Assembly (NCBI GenBank): GCA_020249285.1
Contig: JADCFX010000030.1
Coordinates: 1 to 64,000, forward strand
Length of the DNA: 64,000 nucleotides
Source: Roseomonas sp.
GTDB lineage: Bacteria; Pseudomonadota; Alphaproteobacteria; Acetobacterales; Acetobacteraceae
Direction: 5' to 3'
The number at the start of each line of letters is the position of its first letter. The first letter of the stretch is position 1. Made by a program: the position numbers and the translations under genes. The notes beneath the pieces were generated by a model. That model saw only the letters and a list, made by a program, of their open reading frames with translations, had not been told where the DNA came from and searched no databases. This document shows positions 8,780-18,090 of this stretch, in pieces.

Positions 8780-9930
8780 CAGCCGAGCCTCGGGTCCAGC
8801 CAGGGCTGCGCCATGGGCTGCCAGCGGGAAAGCCGCGCGCTGGCTTCATCCAATTGAACGCCTAGCCCGGGCGCTTGCGGCAGGCTGGCGCTACCGTGCT
8901 GAAAGCGCAGATCGTGGCCATGGATCATGGTGAAGAAACGCTCCGTTTCGCCGAATTGTACTTCCAGCGGCAAAAGATTGGGAAGCGTCGCGCAAAGATG
9001 CACGGAATGGGCGTGGCAGATTGGGCCGGTTGGGTTATGCGGCGCGATCTCAATACCCGCAGTTTGCGCGAGTGCGGCGATGCGCCGAATTTCCTCATGC
9101 CCGCCGGCATATTTGATGTCTGGCATCAGCACATCATAACAGCCCGCTTCAATGATACGGCGATAGGCGCCAAGGCCGGCCAGCGTTTCCGCACCCGCAA
9201 GCCGCATGCCGCGATCATTCGCCATGCTGCGCAACCGCGCGATGGCCGCGTGATTGGCCTCGGCCACCGGGCATTCCAGCCAGAACAGGTTGAAGGGCGC
9301 AACATCGCGGATCAGCCCTGCCGCGCCGCCTGGTGAAAAGCGCCAATGCGCATCCACCATGACATCAATCGCACTGCCCACCGCATCGCGCACAGCGGCA
9401 ATACGCGCGAGACCGTCAGCATAGGCGGCGCGTTGCGTAGGGTTGGCCGCATCTTCCCAGACCATGGGCTCAAAAGGGGCGAGTTTCACGGCGCGAAAGC
9501 CGGCCGCCACCGCGCGCTTCGCGGCATCGGCGAAACCCGCAGGCGTGCGCGGTGCCGCCCCGCGATTGATATTGGCATAAAGCGGCACAGCATCGCGCAT
9601 GGCGCCGCCCAGCATGGCGTGGATAGGCCGGCCTGCTTCTTGCGCTGCCACATCCCAAAGCGCCTGCTCCAGACCGGAAATGACCGCATGCGCGACCAAG
9701 CCCGCCGGCGCATGCGGCAGCAATCGCGCGAGGCGATTGCGTGCGCTGGCATCCTGGCCCTTCAGCGCTGCCGATACGCGCGCCACTTCTGCGGCCAGCA
9801 AAGCCTCATGATCTGAAAGCGTGATTTCGCCAATGCCAGACCGGCCATCTTCCAGGCGTAGCAGTACAAAACACCAATTGGTCTTGGGCGTGAGATTCAC
9901 GCCAAGAAAATCAAGCGCGGCAATGCGCAT
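8779..9930 (-). CDS. Mandelate racemase/muconate lactonizing family enzyme, probable acid-sugar dehydratase
   Basis: A 383-residue enolase-superfamily enzyme. The expected barrel residues can be placed: Lys149 (AVKLAPFE), metal ligands Asp193, Glu219 and Glu248, and the His298/Asp271 dyad (IAPHNPTG, MPDIKY). The second lysine of the KxK motif is missing, and Asp193 is followed by His195 (VDAHWRF). From family knowledge this resembles D-galactonate dehydratase-type active sites more than mandelate racemase. The reaction would be dehydration of a sugar acid; the substrate is unknown. ATG 9930 overlaps the stop of the upstream phosphodiesterase gene, and a TTG one codon earlier is less likely. 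Confidence 0.85.
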   Translation of the reverse strand: MRIAALDFLGVNLTPKTNWCFVLLRLEDGRSGIGEITLSDHEALLAAEVARVSAALKGQDASARNRLARLLPHAPAGLVAHAVISGLEQALWDVAAQEAGRPIHAMLGGAMRDAVPLYANINRGAAPRTPAGFADAAKRAVAAGFRAVKLAPFEPMVWEDAANPTQRAAYADGLARIAAVRDAVGSAIDVMVDAHWRFSPGGAAGLIRDVAPFNLFWLECPVAEANHAAIARLRSMANDRGMRLAGAETLAGLGAYRRIIEAGCYDVLMPDIKYAGGHEEIRRIAALAQTAGIEIAPHNPTGPICHAHSVHLCATLPNLLPLEVQFGETERFFTMIHGHDLRFQHGSASLPQAPGLGVQLDEASARLSRWQPMAQPWLDPRLG

Positions 9931-10676
9931 CAACCGCGCGCCTTGCGGAGTTCAATCGCAAGCGGTGGATCATCGGTCGCGAAGGCATCCATGCCAAGAT
10001 CAAGCGCTTTTTCAATTTCTGCGCGATGATTGGCCGCCCAGACACCGCTGGTGAGGCCCGCCTTGCGCGCCGCGGCGATGAAAGCCGGTGTCACATCGCC
10101 CGTGGAACATTCGCAGCCCGTCACGCCAAGCGCCCGCGCCGCTGCCATGCAAGCATCTGGCCCAAGGCTTGCCAGGATCGGGCTATTCACCAGCCATACC
10201 GCACCAGCCAGGCGCTTTTCCTGCGCCGCCGCCGCGGCGGTGCCGCCATGAAAGGCGATGATGACGCTTCGCGCCAGCATGCCCTCCGCTTCCAGCACAC
10301 CAAGCACGCGCGGCAGAAAATCCTGATAGGGCCTGTAATCGCGGTCGCCCTTCACTTCCACGCGCAGCAGCTTGTCACTTGGCGCAACAAGGCGCGCAAG
10401 CGCGGCAAGTGTTGGAATGGTTTCACCGGGCGCGCCGCGAAACCGTGCCGCGCCCAATTCAGCGGCGCTGCGTACGACCAAAGGCCCAGCGAGATCTGTC
10501 ATGCGTTCCAGCGTGGCGTCATGATGCACCATCGGCACACCATCGGATGAGGGATGCACATCACATTCCAGAACCTCAACCGGTAAGGCTAGGCTTTGGC
10601 GAAAGGCGAGCAGGCTATTCTCCGGCCAAAGATAGGCACCGCCGCGATGGGAAATGATCTGCGGTCGTTTCATCAT
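9930..10676 (-). CDS. Glycerophosphodiester phosphodiesterase family protein
   Basis: A 248-residue GDPD-type TIM barrel that would split glycerophosphodiesters into glycerol 3-phosphate and an alcohol. The N-terminus has the family signature: ISHRGG with the catalytic His at residue 10, then PENS, LECDVHPSSDG with the acidic metal ligands, and VHHD. No signal peptide is seen, so it should be cytosolic, as UgpQ is. Four-base overlaps with both neighbours place it firmly in the five-gene operon. That is unusual company, and it may act on a phosphodiester substrate of that pathway. Confidence 0.9.
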   Translation of the reverse strand: MMKRPQIISHRGGAYLWPENSLLAFRQSLALPVEVLECDVHPSSDGVPMVHHDATLERMTDLAGPLVVRSAAELGAARFRGAPGETIPTLAALARLVAPSDKLLRVEVKGDRDYRPYQDFLPRVLGVLEAEGMLARSVIIAFHGGTAAAAAQEKRLAGAVWLVNSPILASLGPDACMAAARALGVTGCECSTGDVTPAFIAAARKAGLTSGVWAANHRAEIEKALDLGMDAFATDDPPLAIELRKARG

Positions 10677-12352
10677 CAGCGCGCCGCACGTTCCGCATGC
10701 TTGCCCATGGTGTTGAACGGCGCATAGGGCGGGAATGGCCCAATCGCGATCATATCAACCTCCACCAAGGCCGGGCCAGAAACCGCGAGCGCTTTTTGCA
10801 GCACTTCGGTCACCTCCTCCGCCTTGCTGATGCGGAAATAGGGCATGCCAGCAAGGGCAGCGAGGCCTTCAAGATTCGGGTTCAGGATATCATCGCCAAA
10901 CAAACGCCCATCTGCCACGGCATCCTGAATATGGCGGATCACGCCATAGCCGCGATCATTCATCACCATCGTGACCAATTCGGCTTTTTCCTGCGTCGCC
11001 GCCCAAAGCTCATTCATGCCAAGCGCGAAGCCGCCATCACCCACCATGGTGATGGTCTTCCGCCCGCCCGCGCCAAGTGCGGCACCAATGCCAAGCGCAA
11101 GTCCGGGACCAATCGCCGCGCCCACCGGATGCACGGCATTGCGCGGATCATAAATCGGGAAAATGCGATTGCCCCAGGTGGAGTTTGAGATGGTGATGTC
11201 ACGCACCCAAACCCCATCACGCGGCAGCGCGGCGCGCACTGCATCAGGGAAGCCCTGATAAGGCCCAAGGGTTTCGCGATATTCCTGCCCGGCACGGGAT
11301 TTCAGCGCGGCGAAATCAGCGGCGAAGGCAGGGTCAACCGACATCTTTCCCACCAGCCGATCCGCGAGTGCCGACATGGTCAGCGCCGCGTCTCCATGCA
11401 GAAACAGCGAAGAAGCATAACCGCGCCCATTGGCTGAAGGATCACCATCCACGCGAATCAGCGTCTCAGGCAGCTTCATGTTGAAGTCCATGGTTTCATG
11501 CCCGCGCAGGCGCGACCCCACGACCAGCATGGCATCCACGCTGCCATAAAATTCCTGCACGCGCGGCGAACCATTGCCATGCAAAGCGCCGAGCGACATG
11601 GGGTGATCTTCCGGGATAATGCCGCGGCCATTCCAAGAATTGACCACGCCAAAGCCCAAAGCCATCAAGCGCGCTGCTTCAGCGCCCGCCTGCTTCGCGC
11701 CATTGCCAAGCCAAATCATCGGGCGCTTGGCTTTGGACAGAATGGCGACGGCTTCATCCAATTCCGCAGGATTAGGCGGCAAGGGTGCTGTAATGGGCAG
11801 CACCAGCGCATCCAGCCCCGCCGGGCGCGGGATGGGCGTGCGCTGCAAATCAATCGGGATTTCCACGGAAACAGGGCCACGCGGGGCGGAAAGTGCTTCA
11901 GCCGCCGCACGTACCAGCACGCCAAAGGCTTCCCCCGCGCTGCGTACGCGATAGGCGGCCTTGCAGACAGCGGCGAGTGCTTGCGTTTGCCCCGGCACGT
12001 CATGCACCGTGCCGACATCTCGATCAATGAAGCGCGTGGCAGTCTGCCCCGTGATGTGCAGCACCGGGCTTCCCGCAAAACGCGCTTCCACCAGGCCAGG
12101 AATGGCATTTGCCATGCCTGGCCCCGTGCTGGTGAAAATCACGCCCAAATGGCCGGTAACGCGCGCATAGGCATCGGCCATATGCGCGCCACCCATCTCT
12201 CCACGCGCCTTCACATAGCGGAGCCGATTGCGTTGACCGATTGCATCCAGCATCGGAATATTATGCACGGACACAATGCCGAAAACGGTGGAAACCCCCA
12301 CTTGCGGCAGGAATTCCGCCACCAGATCGGCGACGGTGTATTTCTCGGCCAT
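10676..12352 (-). CDS. Thiamine diphosphate-dependent enzyme, acetolactate synthase-like
   Basis: A 558-residue enzyme with the three-domain layout of the ThDP decarboxylase/acetolactate synthase family. Glu52 in ARGEMGGAHMADAYAR is the cofactor-activating glutamate. GDGGFALGMNELW followed by MVMNDRGYG is the ThDP/Mg2+ motif. It is distinct from the true IlvB at 23129-24928 and has no small-subunit gene beside it, so a role in branched-chain amino acid synthesis is unlikely. A 2-oxoacid decarboxylase or carboligase in the surrounding catabolic operon is more likely. The exact reaction is unknown. Confidence 0.85.
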   Translation of the reverse strand: MAEKYTVADLVAEFLPQVGVSTVFGIVSVHNIPMLDAIGQRNRLRYVKARGEMGGAHMADAYARVTGHLGVIFTSTGPGMANAIPGLVEARFAGSPVLHITGQTATRFIDRDVGTVHDVPGQTQALAAVCKAAYRVRSAGEAFGVLVRAAAEALSAPRGPVSVEIPIDLQRTPIPRPAGLDALVLPITAPLPPNPAELDEAVAILSKAKRPMIWLGNGAKQAGAEAARLMALGFGVVNSWNGRGIIPEDHPMSLGALHGNGSPRVQEFYGSVDAMLVVGSRLRGHETMDFNMKLPETLIRVDGDPSANGRGYASSLFLHGDAALTMSALADRLVGKMSVDPAFAADFAALKSRAGQEYRETLGPYQGFPDAVRAALPRDGVWVRDITISNSTWGNRIFPIYDPRNAVHPVGAAIGPGLALGIGAALGAGGRKTITMVGDGGFALGMNELWAATQEKAELVTMVMNDRGYGVIRHIQDAVADGRLFGDDILNPNLEGLAALAGMPYFRISKAEEVTEVLQKALAVSGPALVEVDMIAIGPFPPYAPFNTMGKHAERAAR

Positions 12353-12382
12353 GGCGCGGCCTCCCTGTTCTTGTAGAGTGCT

Positions 12383-13309
12383 TCAGAAACCGACGAGATC
12401 ACCGCCCTTGAGCTTCAGCATCTCACGCGCTTCCGCCGGGGTTGCGATTTCCAGGCTGAGCTCTTCCAGGATGCGACGGATTTTGGCGACCTGCTCGGCA
12501 TTGGATTTCGCTGCCACACCCTTGCAGAGCCAAAGGCTATCTTCCAGCCCAACGCGCACATTGCCGCCCATCATGCCGGCCATGGTGGTGAAGGGCATTT
12601 GGTTGCGCCCCGCCGCCAGCACGGACCAAACGTAATCCTTGCCGAATAGCCGATCCGCCGTTTCCTTCATGAACATCAGATTGCGTGGTTCGGCGCCGAT
12701 ACCGCCCAGAATGCCGAAAATGGTCTGGGTGAACAGCGGTGCTTCGACAATCTTGCGGTCCAGCATATGGGCCAGATTGTACAAATGGCCGACATCGTAA
12801 CATTCAAATTCAAAGCGGGTGCCATGTGCCTTGCCGAGCCGTTCCACGACCTGTTCGATGTCCTGGAATGTATTGCGGAAGATGTAGTTGGTGGTGCCTT
12901 CAAGATACGGCTTTTCCCAATCATATTTGAACTTCTTCACCCGCGCCGCTGATGGCGCGATGTTGAAATTCATCGAACCCATATTCAGGCTGCACATTTC
13001 AGGCCTCGCCAAAAGCGGCGCAGCAAGCCTTTCATCCAAAGTCATGCCAAGCCCGCCGCCAGTGGTGATATTGATCACCGCATCGGTGGATTGCTTGATC
13101 ACGGGCAGGAATTGCATGAAGACCTTGGGGTCCGGCGTGGGTTGGCCGTTCTGCGGATCACGCGCATGCAGATGGATGATGGAAGCCCCCGCTTCCGCCG
13201 CAGCGATGGATTGTTCCGCAATCTCCTTCGGCGTGATCGGCAGGTAATCCGACATGGAAGGCGTGTGGATGGCACCCGTCACGGCGCAGGTAATGATGAC
13301 CTTGGTCAT
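12383..13309 (-). CDS. BKACE-family (DUF849) beta-keto acid cleavage enzyme
   Basis: A 308-residue TIM-barrel enzyme related to 3-keto-5-aminohexanoate cleavage enzyme, which transfers acetyl-CoA onto a beta-keto acid and splits it to acetoacetyl-CoA and a second acyl-CoA. The zinc motif HLHARD has His46 and His48, and NITTGGG follows as in the family. The start at 13309 is chosen because AAGGGGAAAGCC precedes it and the conserved strand MTKVIITCAVTGA begins there; the open frame continues upstream without conservation. It is the first gene of the operon that runs down to 7874. Members vary widely in substrate. Confidence 0.88.
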   Translation of the reverse strand: MTKVIITCAVTGAIHTPSMSDYLPITPKEIAEQSIAAAEAGASIIHLHARDPQNGQPTPDPKVFMQFLPVIKQSTDAVINITTGGGLGMTLDERLAAPLLARPEMCSLNMGSMNFNIAPSAARVKKFKYDWEKPYLEGTTNYIFRNTFQDIEQVVERLGKAHGTRFEFECYDVGHLYNLAHMLDRKIVEAPLFTQTIFGILGGIGAEPRNLMFMKETADRLFGKDYVWSVLAAGRNQMPFTTMAGMMGGNVRVGLEDSLWLCKGVAAKSNAEQVAKIRRILEELSLEIATPAEAREMLKLKGGDLVGF

Positions 13310-13371
13310 GGCTTTCCCCTTGTTTGGCTTCTGCCTGATCCTGCCGCGCGCCGGGCCGGAACGGAAGGGGG

Positions 13372-14649
13372 TTATTCGTGCCTGAGCGCCGTTATCGGGT
13401 CCAAATGCGCGGCGCGGCGTGCCGGCCAAAAGCCGAAGAACAAGCCCGTCAGCGCCGAAACCCCAACCGCAATCAGCACCGCATCGGCCCTGACGAGCAC
13501 CGGCCAGCCCGCCACATCGGCCAGGATATGCGATAGCGCGATCCCCGCCAGCACGCCGGCCGCGCCCCCCAGCAGCGCCAGCATCACCGCTTCCAATAGG
13601 AATTGCGCCAGCACATCACGCCGTCGCGCACCAATCGCGAGCCTCAGGCCAATTTCGCGCGTGCGTTCAGTCACACTCACCAGCATGATGTTCATCACGC
13701 CAATGCCCCCCACCAGCAGCGATACTGCGGCGACAGAGGCAAGCAAGGTGGAAAGCGTACGCGCCGATGCATCGCGCGTTGCCTGAATATCGGAAAGATT
13801 ACGGATGGAAACGCTATCCGGTTCATTGGCGGCCACGCGATGACGTTGGCGCATCAGGGTGCGGATGGCTTCTTCCGCCGCGGCCATATTCTCACCTTCG
13901 TGGACTTTCACGGAAATCACACCCACCTGGCGCGCATTGGCGCGCGATGCGCCCATCACGCTGCGTCGCGCGGTCCAATAAGGCACGAAAACTGTATCAT
14001 CCTGATCCTGGCCCATGGGGTTCTGGCCCTTGCGTGCCATGACGCCAATCACCTCAAAAGGTGTCTGGCGAATGCGAATCTCGCGCCCCACAGGGTCTTC
14101 TTCGGCGAACAGCATCTCGGCCACGGTGGCGCCCAGGATCACCACCTTGCGCCCGCCGGCGGCTTCTTCGGGCGAGAATAAGCGCCCGCTATCGGCCACC
14201 CATTCATGGGCAATGAAGTAATCCGGCTCGGTCGCCAGCACGGTGGTGGACCAGTTCTGATTGCCGGCCACAACTTGAAAGGTCTGGCGAATGGAACCGG
14301 CTGCCACCTGCACTTCCGGAATCTCACGCGCAATCGCCACCGCATCATCCCAAGCGAGGTTGGAACGCCCACCCGCGCCAAGCCGCACGCCCCCCATGGT
14401 GGCGCTGCCGCCCCAGACGATCAGCAAATTGGCTCCCAAAGATTGGATTTGCGCCAGCACCTGCCGCCGCGCCCCCTCCCCCACCGCCACCGTCGCAATG
14501 ACCGCCGCCACACCAATGAAAATGCCAAGCGCCGTCAGGATGGAACGCAGCAGATTAGCCGAAAGCGCCGATAACGCGCCGCGTAGCGCTTCCAGCACAT
14601 CAATCCCACGCCTGGCGGCAGAAGTGATGGGCGGCAGAAGCGCATTCAT
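13372..14649 (-). CDS. ABC transporter permease, MacB/FtsX type
   Basis: A 425-residue inner-membrane permease. It has one N-terminal hydrophobic helix, a long periplasmic MacB_PCD domain, and three C-terminal helices ([27 protein letters not shown] is the FtsX signature region). The N-terminus overlaps the ATPase gene by four bases. With the ATPase and the adaptor upstream it forms a split MacAB-type tripartite system, unlike E. coli MacB where ATPase and permease are fused. It probably exports a peptide, lipid or macrolide-like compound with an outer-membrane channel encoded elsewhere. Confidence 0.9.
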   Translation of the reverse strand: MNALLPPITSAARRGIDVLEALRGALSALSANLLRSILTALGIFIGVAAVIATVAVGEGARRQVLAQIQSLGANLLIVWGGSATMGGVRLGAGGRSNLAWDDAVAIAREIPEVQVAAGSIRQTFQVVAGNQNWSTTVLATEPDYFIAHEWVADSGRLFSPEEAAGGRKVVILGATVAEMLFAEEDPVGREIRIRQTPFEVIGVMARKGQNPMGQDQDDTVFVPYWTARRSVMGASRANARQVGVISVKVHEGENMAAAEEAIRTLMRQRHRVAANEPDSVSIRNLSDIQATRDASARTLSTLLASVAAVSLLVGGIGVMNIMLVSVTERTREIGLRLAIGARRRDVLAQFLLEAVMLALLGGAAGVLAGIALSHILADVAGWPVLVRADAVLIAVGVSALTGLFFGFWPARRAAHLDPITALRHE

Positions 14650-15386
14650 GCCGCTGCATCCACCTCAGGCAGCGCGGCAAGGGCCGCTTCGGCATTGGCG
14701 GCGCCTTGCGCTTCATCCGCAATCAATCGCCCATCACGAAAACGCAGCACGCGTTCAGCAAAGCGCGCCACATCCGGATCATGCGTTACCATTAGAATGC
14801 CGACACCTTCGCGATTGAGCGCCTGGAACAGCGCCATGATGGAAAGCCCGGTGCGCGTATCCAGGGCGCCGGTGGGCTCATCTGCCAGGATCAGATCCGG
14901 GCTGCCGACAATGGCGCGCGCAATCGCGACACGCTGCTGTTGCCCGCCGGAAAGCTGCGTGGGGCGATGGTGCATGCGATCCGCCAAACCCACCGCCGCC
15001 AGCGCCGCCGCCGCGCGTTCGCGCCTGAGCCGCCTTGGCATGCCGCGATAAATCAACGGCAATTCCACATTGGCGAGCGCATCAGCACGCGGCAGCAGAT
15101 TGAAGGATTGAAAGACAAAACCCAGACGTCGGCTGCGCAGATCGGCAAGCCGATCATGGGACAGCGCCCCTACTTCCTCACCCATCAGCCGATAACTGCC
15201 GCGTGTGGGCCTATCCAGGCAGCCGATCAGATTGAGGAAGGTTGATTTGCCGGAACCCGATGGCCCCATTGCGGCGACAAAACGCCCAGGTGCGATGGTA
15301 AGCGATACATCCTGCAGCGCGGCCACCACGCCCTCACCGGCTGGGTAATGCTTGGTAAGGCCGGTGGTTTCAATCAAAGCCGTCAT
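14646..15386 (-). CDS. ABC transporter ATP-binding protein, MacB/LolD type
   Basis: A 246-residue cytoplasmic ATPase. The Walker A motif is GPSGSGKS, the signature is [14 protein letters not shown], and Walker B is [12 protein letters not shown] with the H-loop THD; GALD is typical of the LolD/MacB subgroup. It lies between the adaptor gene (4-base gap) and the permease gene (4-base overlap) in one transcription unit. The last ~25 residues are alanine-rich and look non-conserved. Confidence 0.92.
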   Translation of the reverse strand: MTALIETTGLTKHYPAGEGVVAALQDVSLTIAPGRFVAAMGPSGSGKSTFLNLIGCLDRPTRGSYRLMGEEVGALSHDRLADLRSRRLGFVFQSFNLLPRADALANVELPLIYRGMPRRLRRERAAAALAAVGLADRMHHRPTQLSGGQQQRVAIARAIVGSPDLILADEPTGALDTRTGLSIMALFQALNREGVGILMVTHDPDVARFAERVLRFRDGRLIADEAQGAANAEAALAALPEVDAAA

Positions 15387-15390
15387 GGCA

Positions 15391-17001
15391 TCAGAAAAGC
15401 CGCCGCGTGCCGGAAGCAGCAGAGGTGCCGGCGCGTTCCTGGCCGATGATCACGGCTGCACCTTCGGCGATATCGCCGCTGATGATTTCCGTGACGCTGC
15501 CATCAGAAAGGCCAATACGCAGTTGCACGGCGCGTGGTGGCGCATCGCCTTCCTGCACCCAGACCGTACCGGCTTGGCCGGCTGCGGCATTGCCGCGAAG
15601 TGCTGCCAGGCGCGCGCGTTGGTCAGGTGTCAGCACCGCATTCAAACGCGCAATCAGGCGCTGGCGCCCCGCTTGCGCCTGTTGGCGCCGCGCATCGGGG
15701 TCCTGCGGGAGTGCTGCCATGCGCGCGCGCATTTCCGCGCGTGCGGCTTCGATTTCGGCGCGCTGCGCTTCGGTCAAATCCGTGAGCTGCGCCAGCGCCT
15801 GATCCATTTGTTGCCCGCCGGCTTGTGCTTGCGTGGCGCCGCCTGAAGTGCCGGTACTGCCCGCCGGGCGCCAACGCAGCGCAGCATTGGGCACGCGCAG
15901 CGCATCATGGCGGGTATCGGTGATGACGCGCAAAGTCGCCGTCATGCCCGGTAGCAGCCGGCCAGAAGCATTGGGCGTATTCACCACCACCGTATAGGTC
16001 ACCACATTTTGGACCGTGGTCGCAGCCAGGCGGATTTCCTTGACGCGCCCGCGCAGTGTTTCATTGGGATAGGCGGCCACGGTGAAGGTCACTTCCTGGC
16101 CCGCGCGCACGCGCCCGATATCGGCTTCATCCACGGTCGCGTGCACTTCCATCTCATCCAGGCTGGCAGCTATCTGAAACAGGATGGGCGATTGGAAGGA
16201 AGCCGCGACGGTTTGGCCGACATCAATGTTGCGCGATACCACCACGCCATCAATTGGCGATTTGATCGTGGCGTTGCGCAGATCCACCTCCACCTGGCGA
16301 AGCTGCGCGACCTTCTGTTCACGTGCAGCAATGGCAGCTTCAACCTGAGCTTCAGCGGTGCGGGCGGCGGCGCCAGCCGCCAAAAGCCCAGCATCAGCGC
16401 GCGAGATATCGGCCTGGGCCTGTGCAACCGCGGCGCGGAGCCTGTCCGCCGTAAAGCCGGCGCGCAAGGCTTCGCGTTCCGTACCCACACCGCGGGCACG
16501 CAGTTCCGCGGTGCGGGCGGCTTCTACCTCGGCATCGCGCAGGCTCGCCTCGGCGCCCAAAAGCGCGGCGCGCACCGCTTCAATCTGCGCCCCTGCTTGC
16601 GCGTGATCCGCCACCGCGCGCTCGGCCTGCGCGCGGGAGACGGTGATTTGCGCGGCAGCGGCATGGACATCCGCCTCGGCCGCCGCGCGGCGGGCTTCAA
16701 GCGTCGCGGTATCCAATTGTGCAATGGGTTGATCGGCTTTCACCTGCGAATTGAAATCCGCCAGCAAGGTGCGAATTTGGCCGGAAAGCTGACTACCCAC
16801 CTGAACCAGCGTCACCGGGTTCACCGTGCCTGTCGCCGCCACCACGGCAGTGATGGATCCGCGATCAAGCGTGGCGGTGCGAAGCCGAGGCGCTCCAGCC
16901 TGGCCATCCGATTCCAGAAAGCCAGGGCGCGGCATCCCGGCGCCCCACCAGGCAGCGCCAGTACCAAGCAACAAAACAAGGGCAATCAGCCATTTCCGCA
17001 T
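15391..17001 (-). CDS. MacA-like periplasmic adaptor with Spy/CpxP-like insertion
   Basis: A membrane-fusion adaptor of 536 residues, longer than a typical MacA (about 370-400). One N-terminal membrane helix (MRKWLIALVLLLGTGAAWW) is followed by a biotinyl-lipoyl half, a long alanine-rich coiled-coil hairpin, the second lipoyl half (IKSPIDGVVVSRNIDVGQTV) and a beta-barrel. Residues about 381-469 form an inserted helical block with LTEAQ and LTPDQ motifs, as in Spy/CpxP chaperones, before the final strands. Start 17001 is chosen because it opens on the membrane helix; the open frame extends upstream without one. It is first in the operon with the ATPase and permease. Confidence 0.88.
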   Translation of the reverse strand: MRKWLIALVLLLGTGAAWWGAGMPRPGFLESDGQAGAPRLRTATLDRGSITAVVAATGTVNPVTLVQVGSQLSGQIRTLLADFNSQVKADQPIAQLDTATLEARRAAAEADVHAAAAQITVSRAQAERAVADHAQAGAQIEAVRAALLGAEASLRDAEVEAARTAELRARGVGTEREALRAGFTADRLRAAVAQAQADISRADAGLLAAGAAARTAEAQVEAAIAAREQKVAQLRQVEVDLRNATIKSPIDGVVVSRNIDVGQTVAASFQSPILFQIAASLDEMEVHATVDEADIGRVRAGQEVTFTVAAYPNETLRGRVKEIRLAATTVQNVVTYTVVVNTPNASGRLLPGMTATLRVITDTRHDALRVPNAALRWRPAGSTGTSGGATQAQAGGQQMDQALAQLTDLTEAQRAEIEAARAEMRARMAALPQDPDARRQQAQAGRQRLIARLNAVLTPDQRARLAALRGNAAAGQAGTVWVQEGDAPPRAVQLRIGLSDGSVTEIISGDIAEGAAVIIGQERAGTSAASGTRRLF

Positions 17002-17129
17002 AAGTGCAGCATAGCAGGGAATTTGCAACGCGCATGCCCCGAAACTTATCGCTCTGTAACCCTCAGCCTGCCATTCGCAGTGCGCATGCTTTGGGCTAGG
17101 CTTTGTCACGCTGTTGGCATGAGGATTTG

Positions 17130-18068
17130 ATGCGTATTCTGATTCTGGGCGCGGGCGCCTTGGGCGGTTATTTTGGCGGGCGCCTGCATCAGGCGGGGCT
17201 TGATCCCTGCTTTTTGGTGCGCCCTGGCCGCGCCGCGATGCTTGCCCGTGATGGCCTGAAGATCACCAGCAGTCTTGGCGATTATCAGGCGAAGGTGACC
17301 ACCATCACGCCGGAGGCGCTGCATCCCGGCTGGGACCTGCTGATCTTAACCTGCAAAGCCTATGATCTGGCTGATGCGATGGAAACGATCCGCCCCGCCG
17401 TGGATGCGCGCACGGCCATTCTGCCGGTACTGAACGGCATCAGCCATATTGAGGCGCTGCAACGTGCCTTCGGCGCTGAGCGTGTTTTTGGTGGAATCGC
17501 GAAAATCCAGGCGAGCCTCGCGCCCGATGGCACGATCCGGCATTTGAATGATTGGCGTTGGCTGACCTTTGGCGAAGTCGCAGGCGGCATGAGTGCGCGG
17601 GTTGAGCGTATAGCGGCGGCCTTCAGTGCGGCGCCCGGCATGGTGGCGACCGCCGTGCCCGACATCATGGCGCAGATGTGGGAAAAGCTGGTGCATCTTG
17701 GCACCAGCGCCGTCTGCACCGTGCTGATGCGCGCCAATGTCGGCGAAATCGCCCGCGCGCCAGGCGGTATTGCCTTCATGCATGGGGTATTGGAAGCCAA
17801 TGCCGCCATCGCCGCAGCCGAAGGCTTGCCCGTGAGCGCTGCCTTCATGCAGCAATATCGCGGCGTCTTCGGCGATAGCGCCAGCGCCTATACGGCTTCC
17901 ATGCTGCGTGATCTGGAAGCGGGCGGGCGGATCGAAGCCGATCACATCCTTGGCTTTCTGTTGGAAGCGGCGCGGCGCCATGGGCTGCCAAGTGGCCTGC
18001 ATGAAGCGGCCTTCCTGCACGCCAAGGCTTTCGAACAAAGGCGCGATGCCAAGCGCTTACCGAAGTAA
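17130..18068 (+). CDS. 2-dehydropantoate 2-reductase (ketopantoate reductase) family
   Basis: A 312-residue NADPH-dependent reductase. The N-terminal Rossmann motif is GAGALGGYFGGRL. LTCKAYDL gives the domain-1 lysine and MWEKLVHLG the catalytic lysine region of the C-terminal helical domain. It would reduce 2-dehydropantoate to pantoate, but paralogues with other 2-keto substrates are common and no pan gene is nearby, so no symbol is given. ATG 17130 is preferred over an upstream TTG at 17103. It is transcribed divergently from the MacAB-like operon across about 130 bases. Confidence 0.85.
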   Translation: MRILILGAGALGGYFGGRLHQAGLDPCFLVRPGRAAMLARDGLKITSSLGDYQAKVTTITPEALHPGWDLLILTCKAYDLADAMETIRPAVDARTAILPVLNGISHIEALQRAFGAERVFGGIAKIQASLAPDGTIRHLNDWRWLTFGEVAGGMSARVERIAAAFSAAPGMVATAVPDIMAQMWEKLVHLGTSAVCTVLMRANVGEIARAPGGIAFMHGVLEANAAIAAAEGLPVSAAFMQQYRGVFGDSASAYTASMLRDLEAGGRIEADHILGFLLEAARRHGLPSGLHEAAFLHAKAFEQRRDAKRLPK

Positions 18069-18090
18069 GAATCCCACTCAGGAGAATTCC

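Noticed and set aside
10676..12352. Second acetolactate synthase for branched-chain amino acid synthesis
   Set aside because: It lacks the NNEYMGMVRQWQ segment of true IlvB and has no small-subunit gene, and it sits in a catabolic-looking operon.
12383..13429. Longer N-terminus for the BKACE-family protein
   Set aside because: The extra 40 residues are Arg/Gly/Pro-rich and not conserved, and a good ribosome site precedes the start at 13309.
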